A stretch of DNA of 64,000 nt, from the NCBI GenBank assembly GCA_050948905.1, contig JBMNES010000001.1, positions 806,001 through 870,000 on the forward strand, given 5' to 3'. The notes under the pieces are model-generated. The model searched no databases, had not been told where the DNA came from, and saw nothing but the letters and a program-made list of their open reading frames with translations. The stretch comes from DTKD01 sp050948905 (lineage in GTDB: Bacteria > Armatimonadota > UBA5829). This document shows, in pieces, positions 1 to 8,870 of the stretch (the first letter of the stretch is position 1; each line of letters starts with the position of its first letter). The translations under genes were made by a program, and so were the position numbers.

Positions 1-1
1 C

Positions 2-556
2 GGCCCGGAAACTTTGAACGTGCAAAGCTGCGTTATAGCTGGAGAGGGCAAGGCTGGCGCATACCTGAGCAGTCAGAAGGTACGGATGGATGGCCTGCCG
101 CCAAAGAAACATATTTCCCGGGAAATCCGGTCGGTTATCCCGCAGGATATGCCGGTGGGGAGCTGGGCATTGGGAGCGGAGGTTCTTACAGCGAACGGCA
201 AGCTGGGCAGTGCGCTGCTGAGTTTTGAAGTAGTGGAGCCTTATTTACTGTCCGTCAGAGTGCCCGTTGAGCCGGTGCGGCCGACGGTCAAGGACGTGAC
301 GTTGAGCGTAGTCATCACCAACAACACCAGGAGCAGGGTGCGCGGCGAGGCTATGATCACGCTGCCTGAGGGTTGGGAAATCTGGAAAGACGAACCTAAG
401 CGTAACTTCAGCGCTTCGAACAGGAGCTTCACCACGGTGCAATTTAAAGCCAAGCCGCCTCTAGGCGCATCCGGCAAGATACCGGTGAAATTCGACGTGT
501 CGTTCAACGGCAAAACTATGACCATCAGCGACCAGTTTACAATGGCTAACGAGTAG
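2..556 (+). CDS. C-terminal part of a secreted beta-rich protein (5' end outside window)
   Basis: The frame is open through the left edge, so the N-terminus lies outside the window and about 184 codons are visible. A TTG at 14 is only an internal codon. The visible part is beta-rich, with a stretch near residues 95-130 (LSVVITNNTRS, ITLPEGWEI) that resembles NEW3/Ig-like modules which follow catalytic domains in secreted glycoside-active proteins. No catalytic motif is visible. The gene ends just before a strong bidirectional terminator and faces the FAD oxidoreductase tail to tail. The function of the whole protein cannot be named from this fragment. Confidence 0.6.
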   Translation, partial: GPETLNVQSCVIAGEGKAGAYLSSQKVRMDGLPPKKHISREIRSVIPQDMPVGSWALGAEVLTANGKLGSALLSFEVVEPYLLSVRVPVEPVRPTVKDVTLSVVITNNTRSRVRGEAMITLPEGWEIWKDEPKRNFSASNRSFTTVQFKAKPPLGASGKIPVKFDVSFNGKTMTISDQFTMANE

Positions 557-585
557 AAGACCTCTCGTAACATAGAGTAAAACTA

Positions 586-617
586 AAGCGCCGGGGATAA
601 TCCCGGCGCTTTGTTTT
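586..617 (+). terminator. Bidirectional rho-independent terminator
   Basis: A 9-bp GC-rich stem (agcgccggg / cccggcgct) with a short loop is followed by TTTGTTTTTG on the plus strand. On the minus strand the same stem is followed by TTAGTTTT. It lies between two convergent genes and can serve both. Confidence 0.85.
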
Positions 618-637
618 TGTTAATACTCTTGAGAATG

Positions 638-1966
638 TTATCTCAGTATCACTCCATCCAAGGCAAGTTGACCCTGCAGCTTTGAATGGTCGAGATCTGC
701 GACTGGTATTTTTGCTTCAATCGACAAAACCGCCGCCGTGCCCGCAGCCTGGCCCATAACCATGCACTGCGTCATCCATCGGGTCGAGCCCGCTGCCTCG
801 TGAGTGGCGCTGTGACATCTGCCTGCGACGAGCAGATTGTCCATCGCCTCCGGGATCAGAGTTCTATATGGGATGGAGTAGTAGCCGCCGGGTGGCAGAG
901 TGAAGCCGGACTTTTTGTCCATTCCGGGACCTTCGGTGTTGTGTATGTCGATAAACGCGCTGCCCAGGCCGATGCTGTCCGGGAAAATTGTCTGATTCTT
1001 GATATCATCCTCGGTGATTACATATCGACCGTAGATGCGCCGGGTCTCCCGCACGCCGATCTGCGGGGCAGTGGTTATAAGATAACTGTTCTGGAAACCG
1101 GGGATAAGCGCTTTCATCGCAGCGACCGCCTCGCGCACTTGCTTGCGACCCTCAATTGCCGCTGTGGTCAGGTCGCGCGCTGAGGAACCGTCCAATGGCA
1201 TGTGCGTGAAGTTGGCGTTTATCTGATCCGGTCTGTGAGAGTTGAACCAGAACCCCATAAGTTCGGACTGCCACGGCCGCATATAACCCTGCTCTACTGC
1301 CAATCGGCAGAAATCCCTGAGCTTATGGTCTTTTTTCATATACTGGCGCACCGCCTCAGTGTCGACGCCGCCGACGGTATACATAAGAGTAACCGGCTGC
1401 ATTTTGCCGTCGTCATCCCTGCCGTGCATCATCCTGCAGCCCGCGCGATACGCCACATCTCCATCACCCGTGCAGTCGATCAACACCTTGCCCAGCGCAG
1501 CAAATCTGCCGGATTTGTTGTTGAGAATTACGCCAATCGGCTTTTCATCTTCTTTGACAACGTCTGAAACCTGGCTGTAGAAAAGCACCTCCAGCCGGGC
1601 TTCCTCGGCCATTCTGTCGAGCAGATATTTGTAGCCCTCTATCTCGACGAAAAGGCCGTCGTGGCCGTCCGGGAAATAATCCGCCTCGTAGTCCGATACT
1701 GCACGTTTGACGATCTCGGCGGGTATGCTGCCAATGATCTCACCCTGGCCTCTTGAGCCTTTGAACTGCGCGATCTTTGAGTGCAGGCCGGCGGTCGCGA
1801 TGCCGCCGAGACATCCGCTCTGTTCGATCAGTAGCGTTTTAAGGCCTCCGCGAGATGCGGCAAGGCCGGCGCAAACGCCGGCCGGGCCTCCTCCGATTAC
1901 CACCACATCATGATCGTCCAGCAGTTCGATCTGCCGCGATGGCTCTGTTATGTATCTTTGTGGCAT
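638..1966 (-). CDS. FAD-dependent oxidoreductase (FAD_oxidored family)
   Basis: A 442-aa protein with an N-terminal Rossmann nucleotide-binding motif VVVIGGGPAGVCAG (about residues 21-34), followed by the acidic end of beta2 (LLIEQ) and the GCLGG loop typical of this flavoprotein family. A second conserved FAD segment near the C-terminus reads NLLVAGRCHSATHEA. No signal peptide is seen, so it should be cytoplasmic. Family members are found beside sugar or glycan genes in environmental bacteria, but the substrate is usually unknown. The ATG overlaps the stop of the upstream esterase gene (TAATG), which implies translational coupling. The product pair suggests acetylated or oxidised sugar processing; this is inference. 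Confidence 0.85.
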   Translation of the reverse strand: MPQRYITEPSRQIELLDDHDVVVIGGGPAGVCAGLAASRGGLKTLLIEQSGCLGGIATAGLHSKIAQFKGSRGQGEIIGSIPAEIVKRAVSDYEADYFPDGHDGLFVEIEGYKYLLDRMAEEARLEVLFYSQVSDVVKEDEKPIGVILNNKSGRFAALGKVLIDCTGDGDVAYRAGCRMMHGRDDDGKMQPVTLMYTVGGVDTEAVRQYMKKDHKLRDFCRLAVEQGYMRPWQSELMGFWFNSHRPDQINANFTHMPLDGSSARDLTTAAIEGRKQVREAVAAMKALIPGFQNSYLITTAPQIGVRETRRIYGRYVITEDDIKNQTIFPDSIGLGSAFIDIHNTEGPGMDKKSGFTLPPGGYYSIPYRTLIPEAMDNLLVAGRCHSATHEAAGSTRWMTQCMVMGQAAGTAAVLSIEAKIPVADLDHSKLQGQLALDGVILR

Positions 1967-3366
1967 TATTTGTTAGTCACCATAGGGAAATCGTCGGTGC
2001 GGAACGGGGACGCCGGAAGGCCATCTTTGTTCCAGAGATTGACCACCGGGCAGTTTGCCCATCCGTATCGAACAGCGACCGGGCTTGTCACCGACGGCGC
2101 ACTAACGACGACCTTGTTGTCATCTACTATTTTAGCATCAGCCCAGACGAACTTCTGATCAGCTCCCGCAATTGCAAAACCTGTTAGTTTGCCGTCTTTT
2201 GCCACAAGGCCGCTGCCGACGTTATCGAAGTACAGGGTGATCGACGAGCCGCGTATCTTCATACCCTTATAAATCGGGCCTGAGTCGACGATATCCCTGC
2301 CATAGGCTATCTTTTCCGCAGCCAGCGCGAGCCTTGCGCCTACGGGTTCTTTGTCACGCGGGTGAATATCGTTGGGGTTGCCGACGTCAGTGATAACCGC
2401 CATTCCCGTTTTGGGAGAAGCCTTCAGAGTAAGAAGCTGGGCCTCTCGAAGCTCTGCCCAAGCGCTGTCCTGTGGAGCGTCTTCGATCTTCATAAAAGGA
2501 GCAAGTTGGACGAAAAGGAATGGGAAGTCCCCCTGGCCCCAGGCATCTCGCCAGCTCTTTATCATACCAGGGAACAACGTGCGGTAGGCATACGCCTTAC
2601 CCGCGTTGGACTCGCCCTGATACCAGATGGCTCCGCGGAACGCATACGGAACAAGCGGGTTTATCATCGCGTTGTAGAGCACAGAAGCGTGGTTTGGTCC
2701 ATCCGCTTTTTTGGCGTATTCATCAGCCACCCACGATGCATACTCCGGCATCGCTTTAAAGCCTTCCGGGCTGGTCCAGGCCTCAGCAATCGTGCCTCCC
2801 CAGGATGTGTTTATCAACCCGACCGGCACATCAAGGGCCTTCTGCAAAGCTCTACCGAAATAGTAGCCCACAGCGGAAAAAGTCTTTGTCGTGGCCGGCT
2901 CACAAGCAACCCATTGTGATTCGATGTTGGTAAGCGGCGTATAAGACGCCTTTAGCGGCACTGTGAAAAGTCGTATATTAGGATTTTCTGACCTCGCGAT
3001 GTCTACTGGGCCGGTGGTTGTGTTCTGCACAATCCAGGCCATGTTCGATTGGCCGCTGCATATCCAGACCTCGCCGACGAGTATGTTTTTGAACTCGACA
3101 TCGTTTACCTTCAAAGTAAACGGGCCGCCCGCCTTCAATGGAGCAAGCCTGACCATCCACTTGCCATCTTTGGCAGTGGTGGAGATTTGCTGTTTCTGGA
3201 ACTGCACCGTCACCTTCTCGCCGTCGTTCGCCGTGCCCCAAACCGGGACCGGAATACCCCTCTGCAGCACCGCGTTATCGGTAAAAATGGAGGCTGGCAC
3301 CACTGCCGCAACAGCCGCCGTCGCCAGCATAATCAGTATCAAACCGAACACAACAATTTTATTCAT
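1966..3366 (-). CDS. Sialate O-acetylesterase family protein
   Basis: A 466-aa secreted SGNH-type esterase. The start at 3366 is chosen because GGAGGAG lies just upstream; a longer frame to 3399 has no such site. Residues 1-20 form a Sec signal peptide. A sheet domain (FTDNAVLQRGIPVPVWG) precedes the catalytic block with the nucleophile motif VWICSGQSNMAW, then GYYFGRAL, INTSWGGT and the WYQGESN motif; NDIHPRDK near residue 350 supplies the catalytic His. These are the hallmarks of the SASA family, which removes O-acetyl groups from sialic acids or other acetylated glycans. It shares a TAATG junction with the FAD oxidoreductase downstream. Confidence 0.9.
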   Translation of the reverse strand: MNKIVVFGLILIMLATAAVAAVVPASIFTDNAVLQRGIPVPVWGTANDGEKVTVQFQKQQISTTAKDGKWMVRLAPLKAGGPFTLKVNDVEFKNILVGEVWICSGQSNMAWIVQNTTTGPVDIARSENPNIRLFTVPLKASYTPLTNIESQWVACEPATTKTFSAVGYYFGRALQKALDVPVGLINTSWGGTIAEAWTSPEGFKAMPEYASWVADEYAKKADGPNHASVLYNAMINPLVPYAFRGAIWYQGESNAGKAYAYRTLFPGMIKSWRDAWGQGDFPFLFVQLAPFMKIEDAPQDSAWAELREAQLLTLKASPKTGMAVITDVGNPNDIHPRDKEPVGARLALAAEKIAYGRDIVDSGPIYKGMKIRGSSITLYFDNVGSGLVAKDGKLTGFAIAGADQKFVWADAKIVDDNKVVVSAPSVTSPVAVRYGWANCPVVNLWNKDGLPASPFRTDDFPMVTNK

Positions 3367-3504
3367 GACTCCTCCAAGTCGCTCGAATAATATAACCACA
3401 CGTATTTTAGATTTCGTTATTAAACCCCTTTCCTCCTCCGCTTCGTTTTCGGATTTAGATGGCGGGGTAACAAACTACAGGCCGGAGGGCTTCAGAGGGA
3501 TGTT

Positions 3505-3780
3505 GTGAATATAATCTCGTGGATAATCGTGGGTTTGATTGCCGGGTTTCTGGCGCGTGCGGTTTTGCCGAGCGAGCAACAGCGTGCCGGCGGTTGTGTC
3601 GGGGATCTGGTATCCGGAATTATCGGCGCACTTGTCGGCGGCTGGCTATTCGGCACATTCGGCTGGGGCGGAATCACGGGCATCAACCCAGGCAGCATAA
3701 TCATCGCTTTTATCGGGGCGATAATCTTCTTGCTGGTATGGCGCGCGATTACAGACAGCTCCCGTCGATCGCGTATGTAA
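3505..3780 (+). CDS. GlsB/YeaQ/YmgE family small membrane protein
   Basis: A 91-aa hydrophobic protein with three predicted membrane segments. The first reads IISWIIVGLIAGFLA, the middle one carries the Gly-rich DLVSGIIGALVGGWLFG, and the last is IIIAFIGAIIFLLVW. This pattern and length match the transglycosylase-associated/GlsB family of stress-responsive inner-membrane proteins whose molecular role is not settled. The start is GTG after CAGAGGGA. The stop lies 6 bp from the end of the convergent TPR gene, leaving no room for a separate terminator. Confidence 0.88.
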   Translation: MNIISWIIVGLIAGFLARAVLPSEQQRAGGCVGDLVSGIIGALVGGWLFGTFGWGGITGINPGSIIIAFIGAIIFLLVWRAITDSSRRSRM

Positions 3781-3786
3781 ACGAGT

Positions 3787-4356
3787 TCAGGGTTGTGCCA
3801 GTCTGTGAACCACTCCGGTCCCGCCGCAGGTTTCGCAAGGTTTAGACCGCACCCCGAATACCCCGCCCTGCTTGCCTTTGCCTCCGCACGCGGGACACGT
3901 CTCGGCGACTTCGGGTATCTCTTCTGGAACAGGCTCAACGCCGGTGATTCCAGATGCAGCTATTTCATCGGCCAGATCTTGTTCAGGCTGGGCAGCGGCG
4001 AACTGTTCCTGGAGTCGGTGGATAGCCTTCTGGGCTGGCGCATATTCGGGGTCGAGCTCAACAGCCATTCGATACTCCCGCACAGCCTCGTCCATCCGCC
4101 CGACTGCCTCATACATCACGGCCAGATTGAAATAGGCTTTGGGGGTCTCTTTGATTCTCAGAGCTTCTTCAAAAGCGCGAATGGCACGAAGTCTTTCCCC
4201 TTTTTGGCTGTATGCCGCTCCCAGATATGCACAGACCTGCGCATCTTCGACCTTATGCCGCAGTGCCTCAAGCATCGTTATCGCGGCATCAAGCTCTCCG
4301 GCCTTTAGCAGACGCAGTCCTTCTTCTTTGGTGGAGACTTCCGGTGACGAATCCAT
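3787..4356 (-). CDS. TPR protein with C-terminal DnaJ-type zinc motif
   Basis: A 189-aa protein without a signal peptide. Residues about 10-115 form three or four tetratricopeptide repeats (for example ACAYLGAAYSQKGERLRAI and AYFNLAVMYEAVGRMDEAV patterns). After a linker, residues about 152-182 carry two CxxCxGxG elements (CPACGGKGK and CETCGGTG), the zinc-binding unit of DnaJ central domains. DnaJ J-domain residues are absent. The combination suggests a protein-protein adaptor with a small zinc clamp; no specific partner can be named. AAGGGG upstream of the ATG is a good ribosome site. Confidence 0.75.
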   Translation of the reverse strand: MDSSPEVSTKEEGLRLLKAGELDAAITMLEALRHKVEDAQVCAYLGAAYSQKGERLRAIRAFEEALRIKETPKAYFNLAVMYEAVGRMDEAVREYRMAVELDPEYAPAQKAIHRLQEQFAAAQPEQDLADEIAASGITGVEPVPEEIPEVAETCPACGGKGKQGGVFGVRSKPCETCGGTGVVHRLAQP

Positions 4357-4661
4357 AACAAACCCCCTTAATAAAAACCCGAAATCAGAAGTCCGTGAAA
4401 ATATCAGTTAAGGCAGCGGCCGGTGGATCACTACCCATCAGCACCCCTTGTCTATTCCTTCGACAAGATTGGCGTTACTCCTCCTGCAGGAGTGCTGCAG
4501 AATGCAAAAAGGATATTCCGCTGTGACAGCATCTTAGCGCCATTACTCACAAAGTCCTGTTGACACGATTGGCCTGGTATAGGACAATTACAGCAGGGAT
4601 AGATGGACGCATCGGCATCGACTTATACTCGTGTCCTTCTATTTCATCAGGAGGTCAGTTT
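4357..4661. other. Intergenic region upstream of resB
   Basis: This 305-bp gap contains no gene. It holds a short palindrome (ACTCCT-CCTGC-AGGAGT at 4477-4493) and the predicted resB promoter described separately. Confidence 0.6.
4560..4588 (+). promoter_or_regulatory. Predicted sigma70-type promoter for resB operon
   Basis: TTGACA at 4560-4565, a 17-bp spacer and GACAAT at 4583-4588 give a near-consensus promoter about 70 bp before the chosen resB start. It also shows that a longer resB frame beginning at 4560 cannot be translated from this transcript. Confidence 0.6.
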
Positions 4662-6053
4662 GTGAGCAGTGTCGACCTGGACAACGACGATAAGCAACTA
4701 AACGAACAAAAGGAGATCGGCGCCGTGGAGGCGCTGTGGAGCTTCTTTAGTTCGATGAGAACCGCGATAGTACTCCTACTCGGCCTTGCTATAGCTGCTA
4801 TAGCAGGCACTATCCTTGAAGATAGACGGGGAGTTGTAATATACCATGAGCCATGGTTCTATGTACTGCTGACGCTGGTTGGAATCAATTTGTTGGTGTG
4901 TAGCATCAACAGATTCGGTCTCGCGTGGAAGACCACGTTCAACCCATACGTCGAGACGGATGAAAAGGCAGTGGCGCGGATGCAGACGTCTGAGACGCTG
5001 CAATCACCGCAGTCAATGGAATCCGCCACAAAAAGCTTGATAGGGGTGCTTGGCGGCAGATCATATAAGACATTGAGCAAGCCCACATCAGAGGGCGTCT
5101 CAATCTATGCAGCCAAGGGTGCGGCAGCGATCTGGGGGCCGTATTTGACCCACCTCAGCATCCTCGTCATCTTCGTCGGAGCAATTTTCGGCAGCCTCGT
5201 CGGTTCTGACGGCCACGTGCTGATTATGGAAGGTGAACGCGCTGACGGCTACTTCCAGGGCGATAGCCACACGGCAAAGCCGCTCGGCTTTGAGGTCGCC
5301 TTGAGGCGATTTGAGATCAAACACGACGGCAAGGGCCAGCCGACGGCATATCGCAGCGATCTGCAGATATACGACGACGGCAAATTGGCCGCAGAGAAAG
5401 TCATCGACGTCAACCATCCCTTATCCTATAAAGGAATGACTTTTTACCAAAGCGACTACGGTATCGCTGAGCTAATAATTAAGGTCACTTCTCCTGATGG
5501 GGCGACTGCGAGGGTTCCCTTCGATGTCGGGGTAGACGACCGCGGCGGGGTACGGGTCTATCAAATCGCAGAGGAGCCTTTCAAAGAGTTTAAGCTGGGG
5601 GATAAGAAGTGGACGCTGTTTGTGCATGACCTGGTGCCGGATTATGTCGGCGGCAAGGAATTGAACCGTAGTATGCTGCCGGTCAATATGGCGGTAAATG
5701 TAATGCTCAACGACAGGTTCCCGGAATATAAGGGCCTTGACGCCTGGCAGAAGATCGGCTGGGTGCCTGTATCCAAACCCGTGGTACACGAGGGACTGAC
5801 GATTGAGCTGGAGAAAGTTGTCAGCTACTCCGGTTTGCAGGTTGGCCGCAACCCCGGCCTGCCCGTTGTGTATGCGGGGTTTGTTCTGATGATATTGGGC
5901 GTGATTATGTCTTTTTATGTGACGCGAAGGATCATAAGAATCAGCGTCGTCGAATCAGAGCAGGGAACGAAGGTGAGCATCGGCGCGGTCTCAAGATCGG
6001 AGCCGGCAATTTTTGAAAAGGATTTCAAGCGCCTGCGCGACTCGGTATTATAG
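4662..6053 (+). CDS. resB: Cytochrome c biogenesis protein ResB (system II)
   Basis: A 463-aa membrane protein. The GTG at 4662 is preceded by AGGAGGT at ideal spacing and lies downstream of the promoter, so it is preferred over an upstream TTG. The N-terminal block AVEALWSFFSSMRTAIVLL and the second helix (WFYVLLTLVGINLLVCSINRF) are typical of ResB/Ccs1. Another helix (HLSILVIFVGAIFG) precedes a large extracytoplasmic domain, and the last helix (AGFVLMILGVIMSFYV) is followed by RRI. ResB works with CcsA to hold apocytochrome c and attach heme outside the membrane. The ccsA gene follows after 23 bp. Confidence 0.93.
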   Translation: MSSVDLDNDDKQLNEQKEIGAVEALWSFFSSMRTAIVLLLGLAIAAIAGTILEDRRGVVIYHEPWFYVLLTLVGINLLVCSINRFGLAWKTTFNPYVETDEKAVARMQTSETLQSPQSMESATKSLIGVLGGRSYKTLSKPTSEGVSIYAAKGAAAIWGPYLTHLSILVIFVGAIFGSLVGSDGHVLIMEGERADGYFQGDSHTAKPLGFEVALRRFEIKHDGKGQPTAYRSDLQIYDDGKLAAEKVIDVNHPLSYKGMTFYQSDYGIAELIIKVTSPDGATARVPFDVGVDDRGGVRVYQIAEEPFKEFKLGDKKWTLFVHDLVPDYVGGKELNRSMLPVNMAVNVMLNDRFPEYKGLDAWQKIGWVPVSKPVVHEGLTIELEKVVSYSGLQVGRNPGLPVVYAGFVLMILGVIMSFYVTRRIIRISVVESEQGTKVSIGAVSRSEPAIFEKDFKRLRDSVL

Positions 6054-6076
6054 CGCAGTCGGAGGATTAATAGTAC

Positions 6077-6922
6077 ATGACTGAACAACTAGGGCTGAGC
6101 CTGTTTAAGATTTCGTTTTGGATATACCTGGCATCAGCGGCCTGTTATCTCCTTGCATTGATAAAGAATCAGACGAGCGTGGCGCGTCTGGGTCGCGGAT
6201 TTCTGGTGGCGGCGTTTGTTGTGCATACGGCGTCGATTGCTATGATAGCGATAGCGATAGGCCGGCTGCCGCTGTTGAATCTTTATGAGTATATGCTGTC
6301 GGTGACGTGGGCGGCCGCGGCGGTATATCTGGCGGTGGAACTGCTGACCAAGAACTGGTCGCTGGGCGGTTTCAGCGTGCCGCTGCTGGCTTCGTTCGTG
6401 CTGTTTACTATGCGCCTGCCAAATGCGAAAATAGACTACACCGTAATGCCAGCCCTGCAGAGCGCGTGGAGGACGCCGCATATAGTCAGCGGGATTCTGG
6501 CCTATGGCGCTTCGATGGTGGCGTTTGTGCTGTCGGTTATGTATCTGTTGCGCGACCGGGCCGACGGCCCAAAGGGAAACAAAAAATCGTTCTGGGCCAG
6601 TCGGCTGCCGGCGACTAAGGTGCTGGATAGATCGATCTACCGCACTGTGGCGTTTGGATTTTTGATGCAGACACTGCTGGTTGTGATAGGTGCGGTGTGG
6701 GCTCAAATCGCGTGGGGCCGATACTGGGGCTGGGACCCCAAGGAAACCTGGTCGCTGATTACCTGGCTTATTTATGCGACTTATCTGCACACCCATACGA
6801 TGATGGGCTGGAGGGGTCGCAAATCGGCGTGGCTGGCGATTATCGGCTTCGGCGCTACTATATTTACCTTTATCGGGGTAAGTTACTTCTTCCAGGGTCT
6901 GCATAGCTACGCTATCAAATAG
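6077..6922 (+). CDS. ccsA: Cytochrome c biogenesis protein CcsA/ResC (heme transporter)
   Basis: A 281-aa polytopic protein with about eight membrane helices. It carries the WWD-type heme-binding signature WGRYWGWDPKETWSLITW near residues 210-230, plus conserved His residues in VVHTAS, TPHIVSG and the HTHTMMGW segment that ligate heme. The GRLPLLNLYEYM motif is typical of the CcsB/ResC group. It pairs with ResB for heme export and covalent attachment to apocytochromes. It lies in an operon with resB upstream and the siroheme/heme enzymes 5 bp downstream. Confidence 0.93.
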   Translation: MTEQLGLSLFKISFWIYLASAACYLLALIKNQTSVARLGRGFLVAAFVVHTASIAMIAIAIGRLPLLNLYEYMLSVTWAAAAVYLAVELLTKNWSLGGFSVPLLASFVLFTMRLPNAKIDYTVMPALQSAWRTPHIVSGILAYGASMVAFVLSVMYLLRDRADGPKGNKKSFWASRLPATKVLDRSIYRTVAFGFLMQTLLVVIGAVWAQIAWGRYWGWDPKETWSLITWLIYATYLHTHTMMGWRGRKSAWLAIIGFGATIFTFIGVSYFFQGLHSYAIK

Positions 6923-6927
6923 ATTCT

Positions 6928-7554
6928 ATGGCACATTATTCGATAAGCATAAACCTGTCCGGCCGCAAGTGTGTGGTGATAGGGGGCGGCACTGTTGCAC
7001 AGCGCAAAGTGGAGACTTTTCTCGACTTCGATGCGAATGTGTCGGTAGTGTCCCCCGATCTTACGCCGACGCTTGCCGAACTCGCCGGGAAGGGGCTTAT
7101 CGAGCACATAGATGAGTCTTTTCAGCCTTCGCACCTGGATGGCGCATTTCTGGTGGTGGCGGCGACAGACGACATTGAGGTCAATAAGTCTGTCTCCAAA
7201 GAGGCGGAGAGCCGGGGGCTGCTGGTCAACGTGGTCGATGTGCCCGAATTGTGCAGTTTTTTTGTGCCTGCAATGGTGCGCAGGGGGGATATTGTTATAA
7301 GTGTCTCCACTTCGGGTAAAAGCCCGGCAATGGCGCGCCGCATCAGAGAACGCCTGGAGACCCAGTTCGGGCCGGAATACGGAGCCTTAGCCACACTGCT
7401 TGGGAAACTTCGGCCGGAGATCAAGGCTCTCTACCCGGATGCTGCAGACCGCAACAAGGCTTACAGGCGGATATTGGACTCGGATGTGATAAATCTGCTG
7501 GCGGCAGGGCGCACCAAAGAAGCTGTCGAAAGGGCGCGCGAGTGCATCTTGTAG
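6928..7554 (+). CDS. Precorrin-2 dehydrogenase / sirohydrochlorin ferrochelatase (CysG N-terminal, Met8-like)
   Basis: A 208-aa cytoplasmic protein starting with a Rossmann fold (CVVIGGGTVAQRKVETFLDF) that binds NAD. The family signature CSFFVPAMVRRGDI and SVSTSGKSPAMARRIRE follow at about residues 108-140. The length matches stand-alone enzymes such as SirC/Met8 that oxidise precorrin-2 and, in some cases, insert iron to make siroheme. Its end overlaps the hemA start by 13 bp, so the two are co-translated; precorrin-2 derives from the 5-aminolevulinate that HemA helps make. In organisms with alternative heme routes siroheme is also a heme precursor, which fits the location but is not proven here. 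Confidence 0.88.
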   Translation: MAHYSISINLSGRKCVVIGGGTVAQRKVETFLDFDANVSVVSPDLTPTLAELAGKGLIEHIDESFQPSHLDGAFLVVAATDDIEVNKSVSKEAESRGLLVNVVDVPELCSFFVPAMVRRGDIVISVSTSGKSPAMARRIRERLETQFGPEYGALATLLGKLRPEIKALYPDAADRNKAYRRILDSDVINLLAAGRTKEAVERARECIL

Positions 7555-8870
7555 TTATCGGCCTCAATCACACGACCGCACCGGTCGAGCTTAGAGAAAA
7601 ACTCAGCATCCCCGACAATCAACTGCCGGAGGCGCTGGCTGATCTGGCGTCGCGTGAGGTCGTCTCCGAGTGCGTAATACTGTCCACCTGCAACCGCACC
7701 GAAGTCTATGCATATACCCAGTCACGAGCAGACGACGATGTTATTATCGACTGGATCGGCTCGTTTTTCGGCATCGATAAAAAGAGCTTTCAGCAACATC
7801 TATATTCTCTGGCCGGTCATAAGGCCATTGAGCATCTGTTTAAGGTGGCGTCGGGCATAGACTCGATGGTGCTCGGCGAGGCGCAGATATTAGGTCAGGT
7901 AAAGACCGCCCACAGCGCAGCCATTGACGCATCCACCGCGCATACCCTGCTCGGCGGGCTGTTTCAGCAGGGGATATCCACCGGCAAGCGGGCGCGAACC
8001 GAGACGGGGATCGGGCGCGGGGCGTTTTCGGTTGGGTCTGTGGCGGTTGGGGTGGCGAGGTCGATTTTCGACGAATTAAAGGGTCGCACGGTGCTGATGG
8101 TCGGGGCAGGGAAGATGGGGGAACTTACCGCAACCCACCTGACTGCATCCGGCGCAACTGAGGTGCTGGTCGCCAATCGTACTTATGAAAAAGCCATTGA
8201 CCTGGCCCAGCGCTTTGACGGCAAAGCGATAAAATTCGACGAACTGCAAACTGCTATGCTCAGCGTCGATATAGTTATCACCTCAACCGGGGCCAAAGAG
8301 CCGATAATAGACTATGAGATGGTGGCAGCGGCGATGAAAATCCGCAGAGGCAGGCCGCTGTTTTTCGTCGATATAGCGGTTCCCAGAGACGTTGAGCCGG
8401 GGGTCGACGCCCTCGACGGTGTATTTGTATACAACATCGACGATTTGCAGGGCGCGGTAGACGTACACGCGGCAGAGAGACGCGCTGAGATTAAAAAAGT
8501 AGAGGAGATAGTCAGCGAGGAGGTCGCCAGTTTTATGGTACGATTCAGGACGCTTGACGCAATACCGGTCATAACGGCCCTCCGTGAGAAATTCGAGGGC
8601 ATCAGGCAGCAGGAACTGGACAGGCTGCAACAGCGACTGGGGCATCTGTCTGAGGACGATCTGGAGCTTATTAACCTGACCACCCGCTCGATAGTGAACA
8701 GAATCTGTCACACTCCAATGATTCAAATTAAGGACTACGCCGTGCAGGATGATTCTTCCGAGAAGCTTGATGTAGTCTGTGATCTGTTCGGTATCTGCCA
8801 GGTGGAAGAGAAAGGCCAGAATCCATCTGAGACTATTCAGGCGCGCAGCCAAGGGGATAAGCAGTCATAA
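7542..8870 (+). CDS. hemA: Glutamyl-tRNA reductase
   Basis: A 442-aa enzyme that reduces glutamyl-tRNA(Glu) to glutamate-1-semialdehyde, the first committed step of C5 tetrapyrrole synthesis. It shows the catalytic Cys motif ILSTCNRTEVYAY (about residues 46-58), the GEAQILGQVK segment, the NADPH-binding VLMVGAGKMGEL block and a C-terminal dimerisation helix region. The GTG start lies inside the end of the upstream dehydrogenase gene. The TAA stop overlaps an ATA that appears to start the next gene. hemC and hemB are not in this window. Confidence 0.96.
   Translation: MHLVVIGLNHTTAPVELREKLSIPDNQLPEALADLASREVVSECVILSTCNRTEVYAYTQSRADDDVIIDWIGSFFGIDKKSFQQHLYSLAGHKAIEHLFKVASGIDSMVLGEAQILGQVKTAHSAAIDASTAHTLLGGLFQQGISTGKRARTETGIGRGAFSVGSVAVGVARSIFDELKGRTVLMVGAGKMGELTATHLTASGATEVLVANRTYEKAIDLAQRFDGKAIKFDELQTAMLSVDIVITSTGAKEPIIDYEMVAAAMKIRRGRPLFFVDIAVPRDVEPGVDALDGVFVYNIDDLQGAVDVHAAERRAEIKKVEEIVSEEVASFMVRFRTLDAIPVITALREKFEGIRQQELDRLQQRLGHLSEDDLELINLTTRSIVNRICHTPMIQIKDYAVQDDSSEKLDVVCDLFGICQVEEKGQNPSETIQARSQGDKQS

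Noticed and set aside
6134..6904. Minus-strand open frame of 256 codons opposite ccsA
   Set aside because: Shadow frame; composition is Arg/Gln/His-rich as expected for the complement of a membrane protein gene.
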